Shown: positions 39,173 to 48,363 of the stretch, in pieces
How the letters are laid out: each line of letters starts with the position of its first letter
Position numbering within the stretch: position 1 is the stretch's first letter
Source: Bacteroidota bacterium
GTDB lineage: Bacteria > Bacteroidota > Bacteroidia > M30B66
Direction: 5' to 3'
DNA: 64,000 nucleotides
Assembly: GCA_027483445.1 (NCBI GenBank)
Contig: JAIXUS010000034.1
Span: forward strand, 1-64,000
The notes under the pieces: model-generated
What the model saw: only the letters and a program-made list of their open reading frames with translations
What the model was told of the DNA's origin: nothing
Database searches by the model: none
Made by a program: the position numbers and the translations under genes

Positions 39173-40441
39173 ATGAACGTACTGCTGCTTGGCTCTGGTG
39201 GCCGCGAACACGCATTCGCATGGAAAATTGCGCAAAGTAACAACCTCAACAAACTGTGGATTGCACCCGGTAATGCCGGAACGGCACAACATGGAGAAAA
39301 TATAGCCCTCAACCCACTTCAGTTCGATGAAGTTGCTCGATTTGTGCGCGAAAATGCCGTTGATATGCTCATCGTCGGACCGGAAGAGCCTTTGGTCAGG
39401 GGCATTGCCGATTATTTTGAGCATCAGGCAGACCTCAGCAACCTCATCGTAATTGGCCCCAAAGCCGACGGCGCACAATTGGAAGGCAGCAAGGATTTCT
39501 CGAAAGCTTTTATGCTTCGTCATGGCATTCCAACCGCACGATACCAGAGTTTTACGCCCCAAACCCTAGAGGCAGGGAAAGCCTTTCTTTCTACGCTGAA
39601 ACCCCCGTTTGTGCTAAAGGCATCAGGCTTGGCCGCCGGAAAAGGTGTGGTAATACCCGAAACCCTCCTTGATGCAGAAGCAGAACTGGAAGCTATGCTC
39701 GGGGGAAAGTTTGGCGAAGCCGGAAATGTGGTGGTGATTGAAGAATTCCTTCCCGGACTTGAGTGTTCGGTGTTCGTGCTCAGCGACGGGAAGCACTACC
39801 TTTTATTGCCCGAAGCCAAAGACCATAAGCGCATTGGAGAAGGCGACACCGGGCTGAATACAGGCGGTATGGGAGCCTTTTCGCCGGTTTCGTTTTGCGA
39901 CGGTGCTTTCATGGAGAAGGTGGAAAGCCGCATCATTCGCCCTACAATGAAAGGACTAATTAAGGAAGGCATTGATTACAAGGGTTTTATTTTCTTTGGA
40001 TTGATGAATGTTCAGGGCGAGCCTTATGTGATTGAATACAATTGTCGGATGGGCGATCCGGAAACAGAGGTTGTATTGCCCCGATTGGAGAATGATATAC
40101 TAGATGTTTTCCGCGCTGTGGGTGATGGCACACTCAATAAGGTTGAGGGCCGTATAAGTCGAAAAGCCGCAGCTACAGTGGTTACTGTATCAGAAGGCTA
40201 CCCGGAAAGCTACCAAAAAGGATATGCTATTGCAGGTTTAGAGCATGTAAACTCGGCGCAGGTATTTCACGCCGGAACCTCACTAAAAGAGGGCAAAGTG
40301 CTCACCGCCGGAGGACGCGTATTGGCCTTCACCGGCATGGGGAACACTGTTTCTGAAGCCCTTTCGAACAGCTACGAAGGCATTAAAAAAGTGTGTTACG
40401 ACAATATCTATTTCCGCCGCGACATTGGCAAAGGATTCTAA
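39173..40441 (+). CDS. purD: Phosphoribosylamine--glycine ligase
   Basis: MNVLLLGSGGREHAFAWKIAQS...GPEEPLVRGIADYF...YNCRMGDPETEVVLPRLE. Confidence 0.97.
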   Translation: MNVLLLGSGGREHAFAWKIAQSNNLNKLWIAPGNAGTAQHGENIALNPLQFDEVARFVRENAVDMLIVGPEEPLVRGIADYFEHQADLSNLIVIGPKADGAQLEGSKDFSKAFMLRHGIPTARYQSFTPQTLEAGKAFLSTLKPPFVLKASGLAAGKGVVIPETLLDAEAELEAMLGGKFGEAGNVVVIEEFLPGLECSVFVLSDGKHYLLLPEAKDHKRIGEGDTGLNTGGMGAFSPVSFCDGAFMEKVESRIIRPTMKGLIKEGIDYKGFIFFGLMNVQGEPYVIEYNCRMGDPETEVVLPRLENDILDVFRAVGDGTLNKVEGRISRKAAATVVTVSEGYPESYQKGYAIAGLEHVNSAQVFHAGTSLKEGKVLTAGGRVLAFTGMGNTVSEALSNSYEGIKKVCYDNIYFRRDIGKGF

Positions 40442-40443
40442 GC

Positions 40444-40783
40444 ATGATTACAGAATCGAAAAGCTGGTGGCTCCATAAAGTGCGCTTTGAGTTTTTGTTG
40501 CTGGCGCTGATGATGGTGTTGTTCAACACAATTTTCGTTTTTGCTGCTGGAATTCTTTCAGCCCGCCTCCTTCAACAATACCACCTTGCATAACATTCCT
40601 GAGTTTTACAATGAGATTGCCTATTTCAGCATGATTACCCTTGGCACCATTGGTTACGGCGATATTACTCCGGCAACGGCTTCGGCTCGACTCATGAGCG
40701 CTTACTTCGGCTTTGCAGGACAGTTTTACATGATTACCCTCGTTGGAATTATTGTTTCACGCTTTAGCAGTCGCAGGGCTTAA
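40444..40783 (+). pseudogene. Two-TM K+ channel gene split across two frames
   Basis: Frame A MITESKSWWLHKVRFEFLLLALMMVLFNTIFVF...; frame B ...NNTTLHNIPEFYNEIAYFSMITLGTIGYGDITPATASARLMSAYFGFAGQFYMITLVGIIVSRF (GYGD filter). TTTTT near 40538-40542 is the plausible slip site. Confidence 0.7.
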
Positions 40784-40867
40784 TCGCCGCTTTACAAATG
40801 TTAAAGCGCGAACAGGTGAAGGCCTGGGGACAAATCCCTCAAAAATGTGGTGTTACTCTCAGATAGA

Positions 40868-41209
40868 TTACTGGGCCTTTTTGGAGTGCTCGTGCAAACG
40901 GAGCCGCTCCACAGGCCGATCGTTCAAAATGTGCTCCTGCACGATTTCCTCCACGTCGCTTAACTGCACATTGCCATAAAACACACCATCGGGATAAACC
41001 ACAACCGTTGGCCCTTGCTCACACAAGTCGAGGCAACCCGACTTTTGTGCCCGTATAGGAACCTGCAATTTCAAATCATTGATGGCCTTCTTGAAGGCTA
41101 CGACCAATTCAAGTCCATGCGCTTCTCCGCAACTGGGTCTGGGGGCATTCGCCGGCCTCTGATTGGTGCAAATAAACAAATGCTTATGGTAGATAGAGGG
41201 CTTGCTCAT
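40868..41209 (-). CDS. (2Fe-2S) ferredoxin domain (thioredoxin-like fold) protein
   Basis: HLFICTNQRPANAPRPSCGEAHG...IRAQKSGCLDLCEQGPTVVVYPDGVFYGNV cysteine pattern. Confidence 0.88.
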   Translation of the reverse strand: MSKPSIYHKHLFICTNQRPANAPRPSCGEAHGLELVVAFKKAINDLKLQVPIRAQKSGCLDLCEQGPTVVVYPDGVFYGNVQLSDVEEIVQEHILNDRPVERLRLHEHSKKAQ

Positions 41210-41293
41210 ACCGACAAAGGTAAGCGGAGTATGTATTTGTAGATAGAATGGTGCGCTGAATTTTGTTGAGCAAAACTCAACGATAACAAATCA

Positions 41294-42103
41294 TTAATGC
41301 GGCACCTCCACTTTTCGGGCATTTAACCGACGTGGATCAAGGCGCAATATCGAGCGCATAGATTCATACAATTCAGGAAGCTGCGTGTAGAAGGCTTCGG
41401 GCGCTTCAAAAAAGTGCTCCACACACACAGCCCAGAACTCATCCATATTGGAGGCTGCATAATCGCGAAGAAATGGGTGATTCCCAATGGCATTCATGCT
41501 TTCAAAAATGGGGAGAGCTTTGTCTTTCCAACCCGCAAAGCCAAATCGCTCGGTTCGGTTACCAAAGTAATCGAGGTACAAGGCATGAGCCAGCTCGTGG
41601 ATGAGCAGGTTTACTTTATCGTCGGCTACCTTGTGCCCATCGAGTGCATGTGGCCAGGAAATGGCAATCATTCCGCTGTGGTATACGGTAATTCCTTTCA
41701 CATTGCGATCGAATAAGCGCGAGTAAAAGACGTCGGGAAAAATCACAAAGCGCGTAAAATGCGGCAATTGGTAGTCTTTCAATCCAAAGGTAATTTGAAC
41801 CAGTGTGGCACAAATCAAAAGCATCATTACAGGGTGCACTTGAAGGCCCTCCTTGCCTAGAAAATACTTCTCTTTTAACACAGCCCGTATGCGAACCAGA
41901 AACCGCTGACGGTTGTGTGGTCCAAGCTGTTTGTAAAACGGAAAATGTTCCGAAAGAAATTTATCGACCTGTTCAGTAGTGGGCTGAGGAATAAATTGCA
42001 CAAAACCGTCTTCAACCTCCTCAGTGGCTTTTTTGAAGCCTCCCGACACATAAATGGCTCTTACAACTAAAGCAACAAGCGCAAATAAAAAAATGACTTC
42101 CAC
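41294..42103 (-). CDS. Zinc-dependent peptidase, MtfA (M90)-like
   Basis: LLIHELAHALYLDYFGNR (HExxH); FGLKDYQLPHFTRFVIFPDVF. Confidence 0.85.
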   Translation of the reverse strand: MEVIFLFALVALVVRAIYVSGGFKKATEEVEDGFVQFIPQPTTEQVDKFLSEHFPFYKQLGPHNRQRFLVRIRAVLKEKYFLGKEGLQVHPVMMLLICATLVQITFGLKDYQLPHFTRFVIFPDVFYSRLFDRNVKGITVYHSGMIAISWPHALDGHKVADDKVNLLIHELAHALYLDYFGNRTERFGFAGWKDKALPIFESMNAIGNHPFLRDYAASNMDEFWAVCVEHFFEAPEAFYTQLPELYESMRSILRLDPRRLNARKVEVPH

Positions 42104-42231
42104 GATACTTTTTACAGGTATATAAAAGCACTAATAATGGCAAAATAAATGAAAAACTCAGCCATTGTTCTTCATGATTAAAATCGAAAAATCCACCTTA
42201 ATTTCGCAGCCGTTGAATATTCCCCGTTTTT

Positions 42232-43980
42232 ATGTTGAGAACCCATACCTGTGGCGAGCTGCGCCTTTCTGACTCAGGAAAAAATGTAACGTTAAGTGGC
42301 TGGCTGGCCCGTTCTCGCGATTTGGGTGGGATGACCTTCATCGATCTTCGAGACCGTTATGGAATTACGCAATTGGTATTCAACATGGACGAAAATGCCG
42401 ATTTGTGCAGTCAGGCCCGCAAATTGGGACGAGAATTTGTGCTCCAGGTAAGTGGTGAAGTGCGTGAGCGAAGCGCAAAAAACCTCAACATTCCGACCGG
42501 AGAAATCGAGCTACGCGTTACTGCACTTCAGGTGCTTAACCCTTCTAAAACGCCGCCATTTACGATAGAAGAAGATACTGATGGTGGTGATGACTTGCGG
42601 ATGAAATACCGCTATCTCGATTTGCGCCGTAATTCGGTTCGAAGCAACCTTGAAATGCGTCATCGGCTTGCCGGGAGTATTCGCAAATACCTCGATGCGC
42701 AGCAGTTTATTGAAGTAGAAACTCCGGTTTTAATTAAATCGACACCAGAAGGCGCCCGAGATTTTATTGTGCCTTCTCGCATGAATCCGGGCGAGTTTTA
42801 TGCCCTTCCTCAAAGCCCTCAAACCTTCAAACAAATTCTTATGGTTGCGGGCTTTGACCGTTATTACCAAGTAGTAAAGTGCTTCCGAGATGAAGATTTA
42901 CGCGCTGATCGTCAACCGGAATTTACCCAGATCGACTGCGAACTCTCATTCATCACTCAGGAAGACATTCTCAATATTTTCGAAGGATTGGTTCGCCAAC
43001 TTTTCAGAGAGGTGAAGAATCTTGAACTGGGCGATTTTCCGAGGATGACCTATGCCGAAGCGATGGAACGTTTCGGAAGCGATAAGCCCGACACCCGTTT
43101 TGGAATGGAGTTCTGCAATTTAGTATCAGAAACACGCAGTTGTGGCTTCAGCATTTTTGAAGCGGCCGAGTTTGTTGGCGGTATTGTAGCGCCGGGTTGT
43201 GCCGAGTATACCAGAAAGCAGCTAGATGAGCTTACTGATTGGGTAAAACGCCCTCAAATTGGAGCTACCGGACTGGTGTACATCCGCTGGAACCCCGACG
43301 GAAGTTTGAAATCATCGGTCGATAAATTTTTCAGCCCCGAGCAACAACAGGCCTTCATGGAAAAAGCCGGAGGCAAGCCAGGCGACCTGATGCTCATCCT
43401 CGCCGGAGGCGATACCAAAACACGCAAAGCCCTTAACGAACTGCGCCTTGAAATGGGCAATCGTTTAGGTTTGAGGCCCAAAGATCAATTCTCGCCACTT
43501 TGGGTTGTCGATTTCCCACTGCTCGAGTGGGACGAAGAAAGCCAGCGTTACCATGCGATGCACCATCCGTTTACCTCGCCCAAACCGGAAGACGTACATT
43601 TGATCGATGAAAATCCCGGAAAGGTGCGTGCAAACGCTTACGACCTTGTAATAAATGGCGTGGAGATTGGCGGAGGTTCCATTCGAATTCACAACCGCGA
43701 TTTGCAAAAGCAGATGTTTACATTGCTAGGCTTTAGCGACGAAGAGGCGCAAAACCAATTCGGCTTTTTGATGAATGCCTTCGAGTATGGGGCTCCTCCG
43801 CACGGTGGTATTGCTTTAGGCTTCGACCGCTTGTGCTCAATTTTCGGTGGCGCCGATTCTATTCGCGACTTCATTGCCTTCCCCAAAAACAACTCAGGCC
43901 GCGATATGATGATTGACGCGCCCTCACCTGTGAATCCTGCGCAATTGGTGGAATTAGGAATTCGCATCCAAGGCGCTTAA
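42232..43980 (+). CDS. aspS: Aspartyl-tRNA synthetase
   Basis: [49 protein letters not shown]...[35 protein letters not shown]. Confidence 0.98.
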   Translation: MLRTHTCGELRLSDSGKNVTLSGWLARSRDLGGMTFIDLRDRYGITQLVFNMDENADLCSQARKLGREFVLQVSGEVRERSAKNLNIPTGEIELRVTALQVLNPSKTPPFTIEEDTDGGDDLRMKYRYLDLRRNSVRSNLEMRHRLAGSIRKYLDAQQFIEVETPVLIKSTPEGARDFIVPSRMNPGEFYALPQSPQTFKQILMVAGFDRYYQVVKCFRDEDLRADRQPEFTQIDCELSFITQEDILNIFEGLVRQLFREVKNLELGDFPRMTYAEAMERFGSDKPDTRFGMEFCNLVSETRSCGFSIFEAAEFVGGIVAPGCAEYTRKQLDELTDWVKRPQIGATGLVYIRWNPDGSLKSSVDKFFSPEQQQAFMEKAGGKPGDLMLILAGGDTKTRKALNELRLEMGNRLGLRPKDQFSPLWVVDFPLLEWDEESQRYHAMHHPFTSPKPEDVHLIDENPGKVRANAYDLVINGVEIGGGSIRIHNRDLQKQMFTLLGFSDEEAQNQFGFLMNAFEYGAPPHGGIALGFDRLCSIFGGADSIRDFIAFPKNNSGRDMMIDAPSPVNPAQLVELGIRIQGA

Positions 43981-43985
43981 CTTTG
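43978..43985 (+). promoter_or_regulatory. Putative -7 element TAACTTTG overlapping the aspS stop codon
   Basis: TAA (aspS stop) + CTTTG; next gene ATG at 43991. Confidence 0.4.
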
Positions 43986-43990
43986 GCCGC

Positions 43991-44569
43991 ATGAGGTCGA
44001 TCGTATCGCTATTGCTTGCCTTGTGCTTACTGTGTTTTGCAGAAAAAGCCCAGGCCCAGAGAAAGAAATTTACCCAGGCTTTCGACAAGGGTATGTTTAC
44101 CGTCGATGCGCACACCTCACTTGGTCTTTACCGAAGCCGACAGTTTCTGAGCTCACGAATGCCTGTTTTTGTAGGGGCCGACTATGGCGTGCGCAGTGAT
44201 GTGGGCATTGGTGTTCTTTTGGGCTGGAACCAACGCATGTTCAAAGATCCGGGGGCTCCACCGTACAATGTGAACTACTATTATTACGGACTCCGTTTAG
44301 GCTTGCATCTAACGCGCTTCATCAACCAAAATACGCCGTTCCGATTGAACCCAAACCATATCGACACCTACATCAATGTTTTTGCAGCCAGGCAGGTGGC
44401 TTCGCAAGTTACCTTTAGTGCCGGGGGCCTCGACAATACAGGTTCTGTTACTTTGGTTGGCGGAGTTTTAGGGGCGCGATTTTACACCATGAATTACGTG
44501 GGAATTTTACTGGAGGTAGGTGCCGGGCCTTACGGAATTGTGAATGCGGGAATTTGCGCGAAGTTTTAA
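43991..44569 (+). CDS. Hypothetical outer-membrane-type protein
   Basis: MRSIVSLLLALCLLCFAEKAQAQ signal; alternating beta-strand-like sequence ending in AKF. Confidence 0.6.
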   Translation: MRSIVSLLLALCLLCFAEKAQAQRKKFTQAFDKGMFTVDAHTSLGLYRSRQFLSSRMPVFVGADYGVRSDVGIGVLLGWNQRMFKDPGAPPYNVNYYYYGLRLGLHLTRFINQNTPFRLNPNHIDTYINVFAARQVASQVTFSAGGLDNTGSVTLVGGVLGARFYTMNYVGILLEVGAGPYGIVNAGICAKF

Positions 44570-44582
44570 GCTTTACGGCGCT

Positions 44583-44730
44583 TCAGGGCCTGTTTTCTTC
44601 TTGCAACCTTTTTCGTGAAACAGGCAAAGCAATGCCAATATTGAGCTGGACTTCTACGGGCTCAGTTTTGAGGCCATCCAAAAAGTGAAGGTTGATTACC
44701 TAGGACTTATGAATGCGCATAAATGCGGAT
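44583..44730 (-). pseudogene. Remnant of a LytTR DNA-binding domain (C-terminal end)
   Basis: Minus frame reads AFMRIHKS*VINLHFLDGLKTEPVEVQLNIGIALPVSRKRLQEENRP*, matching the LytTR pattern F.RIHKSYiiNL...lPVSRrr with an in-frame TAG at the Tyr position. Confidence 0.65.
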
Positions 44731-44789
44731 GACGCTAACCGACAAGGCTAAGCTCTATTTTTTATACTCGACACTCAGGCAATAAAGCC

Positions 44790-44942
44790 GTTTTCGCATT
44801 TAGGCTAACAAATTATTGAGCACTGTACATCCAGCCGTACATGAATTTTCAAAAGTCCAACCTAAAAACCTTGAAATTAAGCCTATTCAAACAGGGATTA
44901 AAGTGCCAAGAAAAAATTATTGAGTGTTTTTCAGTGGCCCTA
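44790..44942 (+). mobile_element. MITE/IS-remnant-like element, copy 3 (degenerate, inverted relative to copies 1 and 2)
   Basis: GGCTAAC...CATGAATTTTCAAAAG...CTAAAAACCTT...ATTCAAACA...ATTGAGTGTTTTTCAGTGGCCCTA aligns to the reverse complement of 48087-48276. Confidence 0.7.
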
Positions 44943-45389
44943 TGCAAGGTTCGATAACAGGCGCTGATACACCGGCTGTCGAAAGGTAAATACTCGCTTC
45001 AGCTGTGGATAGACGAAAATGGCCGGGATCGGGAAAGGTGTGGTGAAGGTGATGTCGTCGATGATTTCAACATCATTACCGACCTGGATTAATGTGTGCC
45101 TATGCTGCCATGAAGCCAGAAAGAAGGGAAGTTTTCGACCAACATCGACGAATTCGTGGCGCTGACCGGGAACATGGCTTTCGTCGGTGATTTCGCTAAG
45201 CCAACGTTGAGGTGCAAGCGGCAGGAGAAGCTTTACCTCAACCCAATCGCCTTTTTTACATCCATCAAAGCGAAGCAGCTTCGATGCCGGGAATGGGGGA
45301 CTAAGCTGGAGAAATAATTCGCGGTTGAAGTGCGCAAACACAGCATCGACCCTGGCATTGGCCACACGTGTTCGGATTTCCAGTTTCAT
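44940..45389 (-). CDS. SRPBCC-family ligand-binding protein
   Basis: MKLEIRTRVANARVDAVFAHFNRELFLQLSPPFPASKLLRFDGCKKGDWVEVKL...SWQHRHTLIQVGNDVEIIDDITFTTP. Confidence 0.7.
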   Translation of the reverse strand: MKLEIRTRVANARVDAVFAHFNRELFLQLSPPFPASKLLRFDGCKKGDWVEVKLLLPLAPQRWLSEITDESHVPGQRHEFVDVGRKLPFFLASWQHRHTLIQVGNDVEIIDDITFTTPFPIPAIFVYPQLKRVFTFRQPVYQRLLSNLA

Positions 45390-45395
45390 GGATGA

Positions 45396-46247
45396 TTAAA
45401 GCTCAAGCAATGCTTTCTGCACGTCTTCCATCAGCCACATTGGAGTGGAAGTAGCACCGCAAACGCCCACTTTGTCGCCTTCCCTAAACCAGGAAAAGTC
45501 GAGTTCATCGACCCGCGAAATAAAGTGTGTTCGGGGGTTTACTTCCTTACACACATTGTAAAGCACTTTCCCGTTCGATGACTTGGTGCCCGATACAAAA
45601 AGCACAACATCGAATTCGGCGGCAAAATTTCGGAGTTCAGAGTCGCGGTCGCTTACTTGTGAGCAAATGGTATCGTGTGCATTTACCTTGATTCCTTGAG
45701 CCTCTAAGGCCTCTTTAGTTTCGCGGAATTTCTGCTTGCTTTTGGTAGTTTGTGTGTAAAGGGTGATTTCGCGGGGAAGGCTTTCTGGCTCCAGTTCAGC
45801 CACATCGGTGAACACAATGCCCTCGTTATTAATTTGTCCCATCAATCCGGTTACTTCCGCATGGCCTTTTTTGCCCATTAGAAAGATGGTTTCTTTCTTA
45901 TCGTATGAGTTGCGGATTCTGTTTTGGAGCTTTAACACTACCGGGCAGGTGGCATCGATCAACGTAATGTTGTTTTCGATGGCCTTTTGGTAGGTTGATG
46001 GCGGCTCGCCATGGGCGCGAATCAGGACCTTCTCATTAAACAGACCGGAAAACTGCTCATGATCAATGATGCGAAGTCCCTTGCTTTTCAAGCGATTTAC
46101 TTCTTCATCGTTGTGCACAATATCGCCGAGGCAGTACAAGTAGCCCTGATCATTGAGAACATCCTCAGCCATTTCTATGGCGTAGACCACTCCGAAACAA
46201 AATCCGGAGTTTGTGTCGATGGTAACAGATAAGTTCCGGCCTGACAT
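45396..46247 (-). CDS. ispH: 4-hydroxy-3-methylbut-2-enyl diphosphate reductase
   Basis: SGFCFGVVYAIEMAEDVL...LGDIVHNDEEVNRLKSKGL...IRAHGEPPSTYQKA...DATCPVVLKLQ. Confidence 0.97.
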   Translation of the reverse strand: MSGRNLSVTIDTNSGFCFGVVYAIEMAEDVLNDQGYLYCLGDIVHNDEEVNRLKSKGLRIIDHEQFSGLFNEKVLIRAHGEPPSTYQKAIENNITLIDATCPVVLKLQNRIRNSYDKKETIFLMGKKGHAEVTGLMGQINNEGIVFTDVAELEPESLPREITLYTQTTKSKQKFRETKEALEAQGIKVNAHDTICSQVSDRDSELRNFAAEFDVVLFVSGTKSSNGKVLYNVCKEVNPRTHFISRVDELDFSWFREGDKVGVCGATSTPMWLMEDVQKALLEL

Positions 46248-46292
46248 ACGAGGAGGGTTTAATAGTGTGTAACCGGACTAGCCGGTAAATGT

Positions 46293-47126
46293 TTAAATCA
46301 AATTGAGCTGGTGGCGGACAAATGACTGAAGAATGAGTGCGTATTTCCGGGCGTCGGGAATGCGAACTCGTTCTTCCAGAATACGTGCAGAGGGTGTATT
46401 GCTAATTTTATTCAGCAGTGCATAGTAGTAAACGTAAGCTACATACACACCAAATCGGGCTCCTTTGGGAAGTTGTTTGATACCGGCAAAACCCGCGTCA
46501 AAGTCGCGTCGGATATCGGCCAAAATCTCAGACTTGGTGTTTTCGTCGAAGCGATCTATTTCCAATTGGGGGAAATACATTCTTCCCAAGGTGAAATAAT
46601 CGTTTTTAAGGTCGCGGAGAAAATTTATCTTTTGAAAGGCTGAGCCAAGCTTCATGGCAGGCTCGCGAAGCCGCTGATACATTTCATCATTGCCTTCGCA
46701 AAACACTCTCAAACACATCAGGCCTACCACTTCGGCAGAGCCCAGAATGTAATCTTCATACCCGGATTGGTCGTACGTCTTCTCCGACACGTCCATTTCC
46801 ATAGAGTGCAGAAAGGTTTCGATCAGGCTTCTGTCGATGTGATAATCATTCACCGCTTGTTGAAAGCTGTGCAGAATCGGGTTAAGGCTTACCTTTCGGT
46901 CGATGGCCTTCCAGGTATCATTTCGGAATTCGAGGAGAAGCTCGTGTGCATCTTCGCGGTGAAAGGTATCGACGATTTCATCCGCGAAGCGGACAAACCC
47001 GTATATGGCATAAATTGGATCGCGAAAGCGGGGCGCCAGCGAGCGAATTCCCAGTGTGAACGAGGTGCTGTAACGCTGCGTGGTGAGGCGGCTACACCGT
47101 ATACAAACGGAGTCGTAAAGATTCAT
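46293..47126 (-). CDS. crtB: Phytoene/squalene synthase family protein
   Basis: YSTSFTLGIRSLAPRFRDPIYAIYGFVRFADEIVDTF; YILGSAEVVGLMCLRVF; GSAFQKINFLRDLKNDYFTLGRMYFP. Confidence 0.94.
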   Translation of the reverse strand: MNLYDSVCIRCSRLTTQRYSTSFTLGIRSLAPRFRDPIYAIYGFVRFADEIVDTFHREDAHELLLEFRNDTWKAIDRKVSLNPILHSFQQAVNDYHIDRSLIETFLHSMEMDVSEKTYDQSGYEDYILGSAEVVGLMCLRVFCEGNDEMYQRLREPAMKLGSAFQKINFLRDLKNDYFTLGRMYFPQLEIDRFDENTKSEILADIRRDFDAGFAGIKQLPKGARFGVYVAYVYYYALLNKISNTPSARILEERVRIPDARKYALILQSFVRHQLNLI

Positions 47127-47151
47127 TAGAGGGGGCCGGTTTTTGTCAATC

Positions 47152-47655
47152 CTAACGATAGCCTTTCAGCATAGTCATGAGCTGACGCCGAGCAAGGAAG
47201 ATACGACTTTTTACCGTACCGATTGGCAAATCAAGATAATCTGCAATCTCTTTGTATTTGTAGCCATCGAAGTACATGGTAAATGGGATTTTGTACTCGT
47301 CTTGCAACACCTCAATTTTCTTCAGAATCTCACGCTCTGAGTATTTCGATTCAGGAGCAACAAACTCGCCTTGCTGAGGAATGTTGAGAAAGTACAAATC
47401 CTTGGTTTGGTCGACGATGGTGTTGGTTTTTACCGAGCGGCGGTAGTTGTTGATGAAGATATTCTTCATGATGGTGTACAACCAGGCCTTGAGGTTTGTT
47501 TTGTCAACAAAACGGTGACGGTTGCTGATGGCTTTCAGCAATGTCTCCTGAAGAAGATCTTTCGCTTCCTCATCGTTCGAAGTGAGGTTGAGCGCAAAAT
47601 ACCGAAGCGGTTTGCTTAGGCTGAGAACTTGGGCATTGAATTCAACTGACGACAT
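47152..47655 (-). CDS. ECF-type RNA polymerase sigma factor
   Basis: AKDLLQETLLKAISNRHRF...LKAWLYTIMKNIFINNYRR...YKYKEIADYLDLPIGTVKSRIFLARRQL. Confidence 0.95.
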   Translation of the reverse strand: MSSVEFNAQVLSLSKPLRYFALNLTSNDEEAKDLLQETLLKAISNRHRFVDKTNLKAWLYTIMKNIFINNYRRSVKTNTIVDQTKDLYFLNIPQQGEFVAPESKYSEREILKKIEVLQDEYKIPFTMYFDGYKYKEIADYLDLPIGTVKSRIFLARRQLMTMLKGYR

Positions 47656-47669
47656 GAGAACGTGGTTTT

Positions 47670-47733
47670 GTTTAACGTTTTAACAAATGTATTAAACATT
47701 TTCTGTTTAACAATACCCGCTACAACATTAAAC
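47670..47733. promoter_or_regulatory. Cluster of GTTTAAC/ATTAAAC motifs upstream of the ECF sigma gene (candidate operator)
   Basis: GTTTAAC 47670, GTTTTAAC 47677, ATTAAAC 47691, GTTTAAC 47705, ATTAAAC 47727; 21-22 bp spacing inside pairs. Confidence 0.4.
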
Positions 47734-48086
47734 AAAATTTAATGTCGATACACAGAATTTGAATCCCGGAAAACAACCTATGTTCCTGTATACGAGAACT
47801 TTAGGTTAATGTTAAAAAAACTAAACATAGGGGTTAACGCCCACAATTGACCCTGAGAAACACTTCCACAGGTTCTACAAAATCAAAAAACCGGCGGTTA
47901 AACCATCGAATTCATCTTGCGAGCTTGGGTCGTCCAAGGCCTTTCGACAGGTGGAGACTCCGTTTAAACTCATATTAAACCGCCTTTTAATCGGAAGAGA
48001 GCCTGCTCAAGATTCAGAAATGTGGCAGAAGCTAGCGACAAGACGAGCCGACTCGAATACTGCGGGCGGCGCAACAAAGTAGATAC

Positions 48087-48276
48087 TTAGGGCCTGCTGA
48101 AAAACACTCAATAGTTTTATTGATAATGCTTTAGCCTTTGTTTGAATTAGACCTAGTACAAAGGTTTTTAGTCGAGCTTTTGAAAATCCATGCACGCTTA
48201 AATTCATGAAGTTCAATTTTTCGTTAGCCAGAAATATAGCATCTGCTGCATTTCTGACTTTTTCAGTAAGCCCTAA
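48087..48276 (-). mobile_element. MITE/IS-remnant-like element, copy 2 (190 bp)
   Basis: Ends TTAGGGCCTGCTGAAAAA / TTTTTCAGTAAGCCCTAA; minus strand encodes MNLSVHGFSKARLKTFVLGLIQTKAKALSIKLLSVFQQ (transposase N-terminus-like). Confidence 0.85.
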
Positions 48277-48363
48277 TAGATGTGTTTGTTGAGGGAACCA
48301 TTCGTTCCACTGCGTAAAACCAGCAATGCAGTGTTGTAAATGGGCGAAAAATCCTTGTGTGGA

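Noticed and set aside
48007-48216. 69-aa minus-strand ORF treated as a gene
   Set aside because: Its N-terminal part is the transposase-like fragment of the TIR element and the rest is random downstream sequence; interpreted as part of the mobile element remnant.
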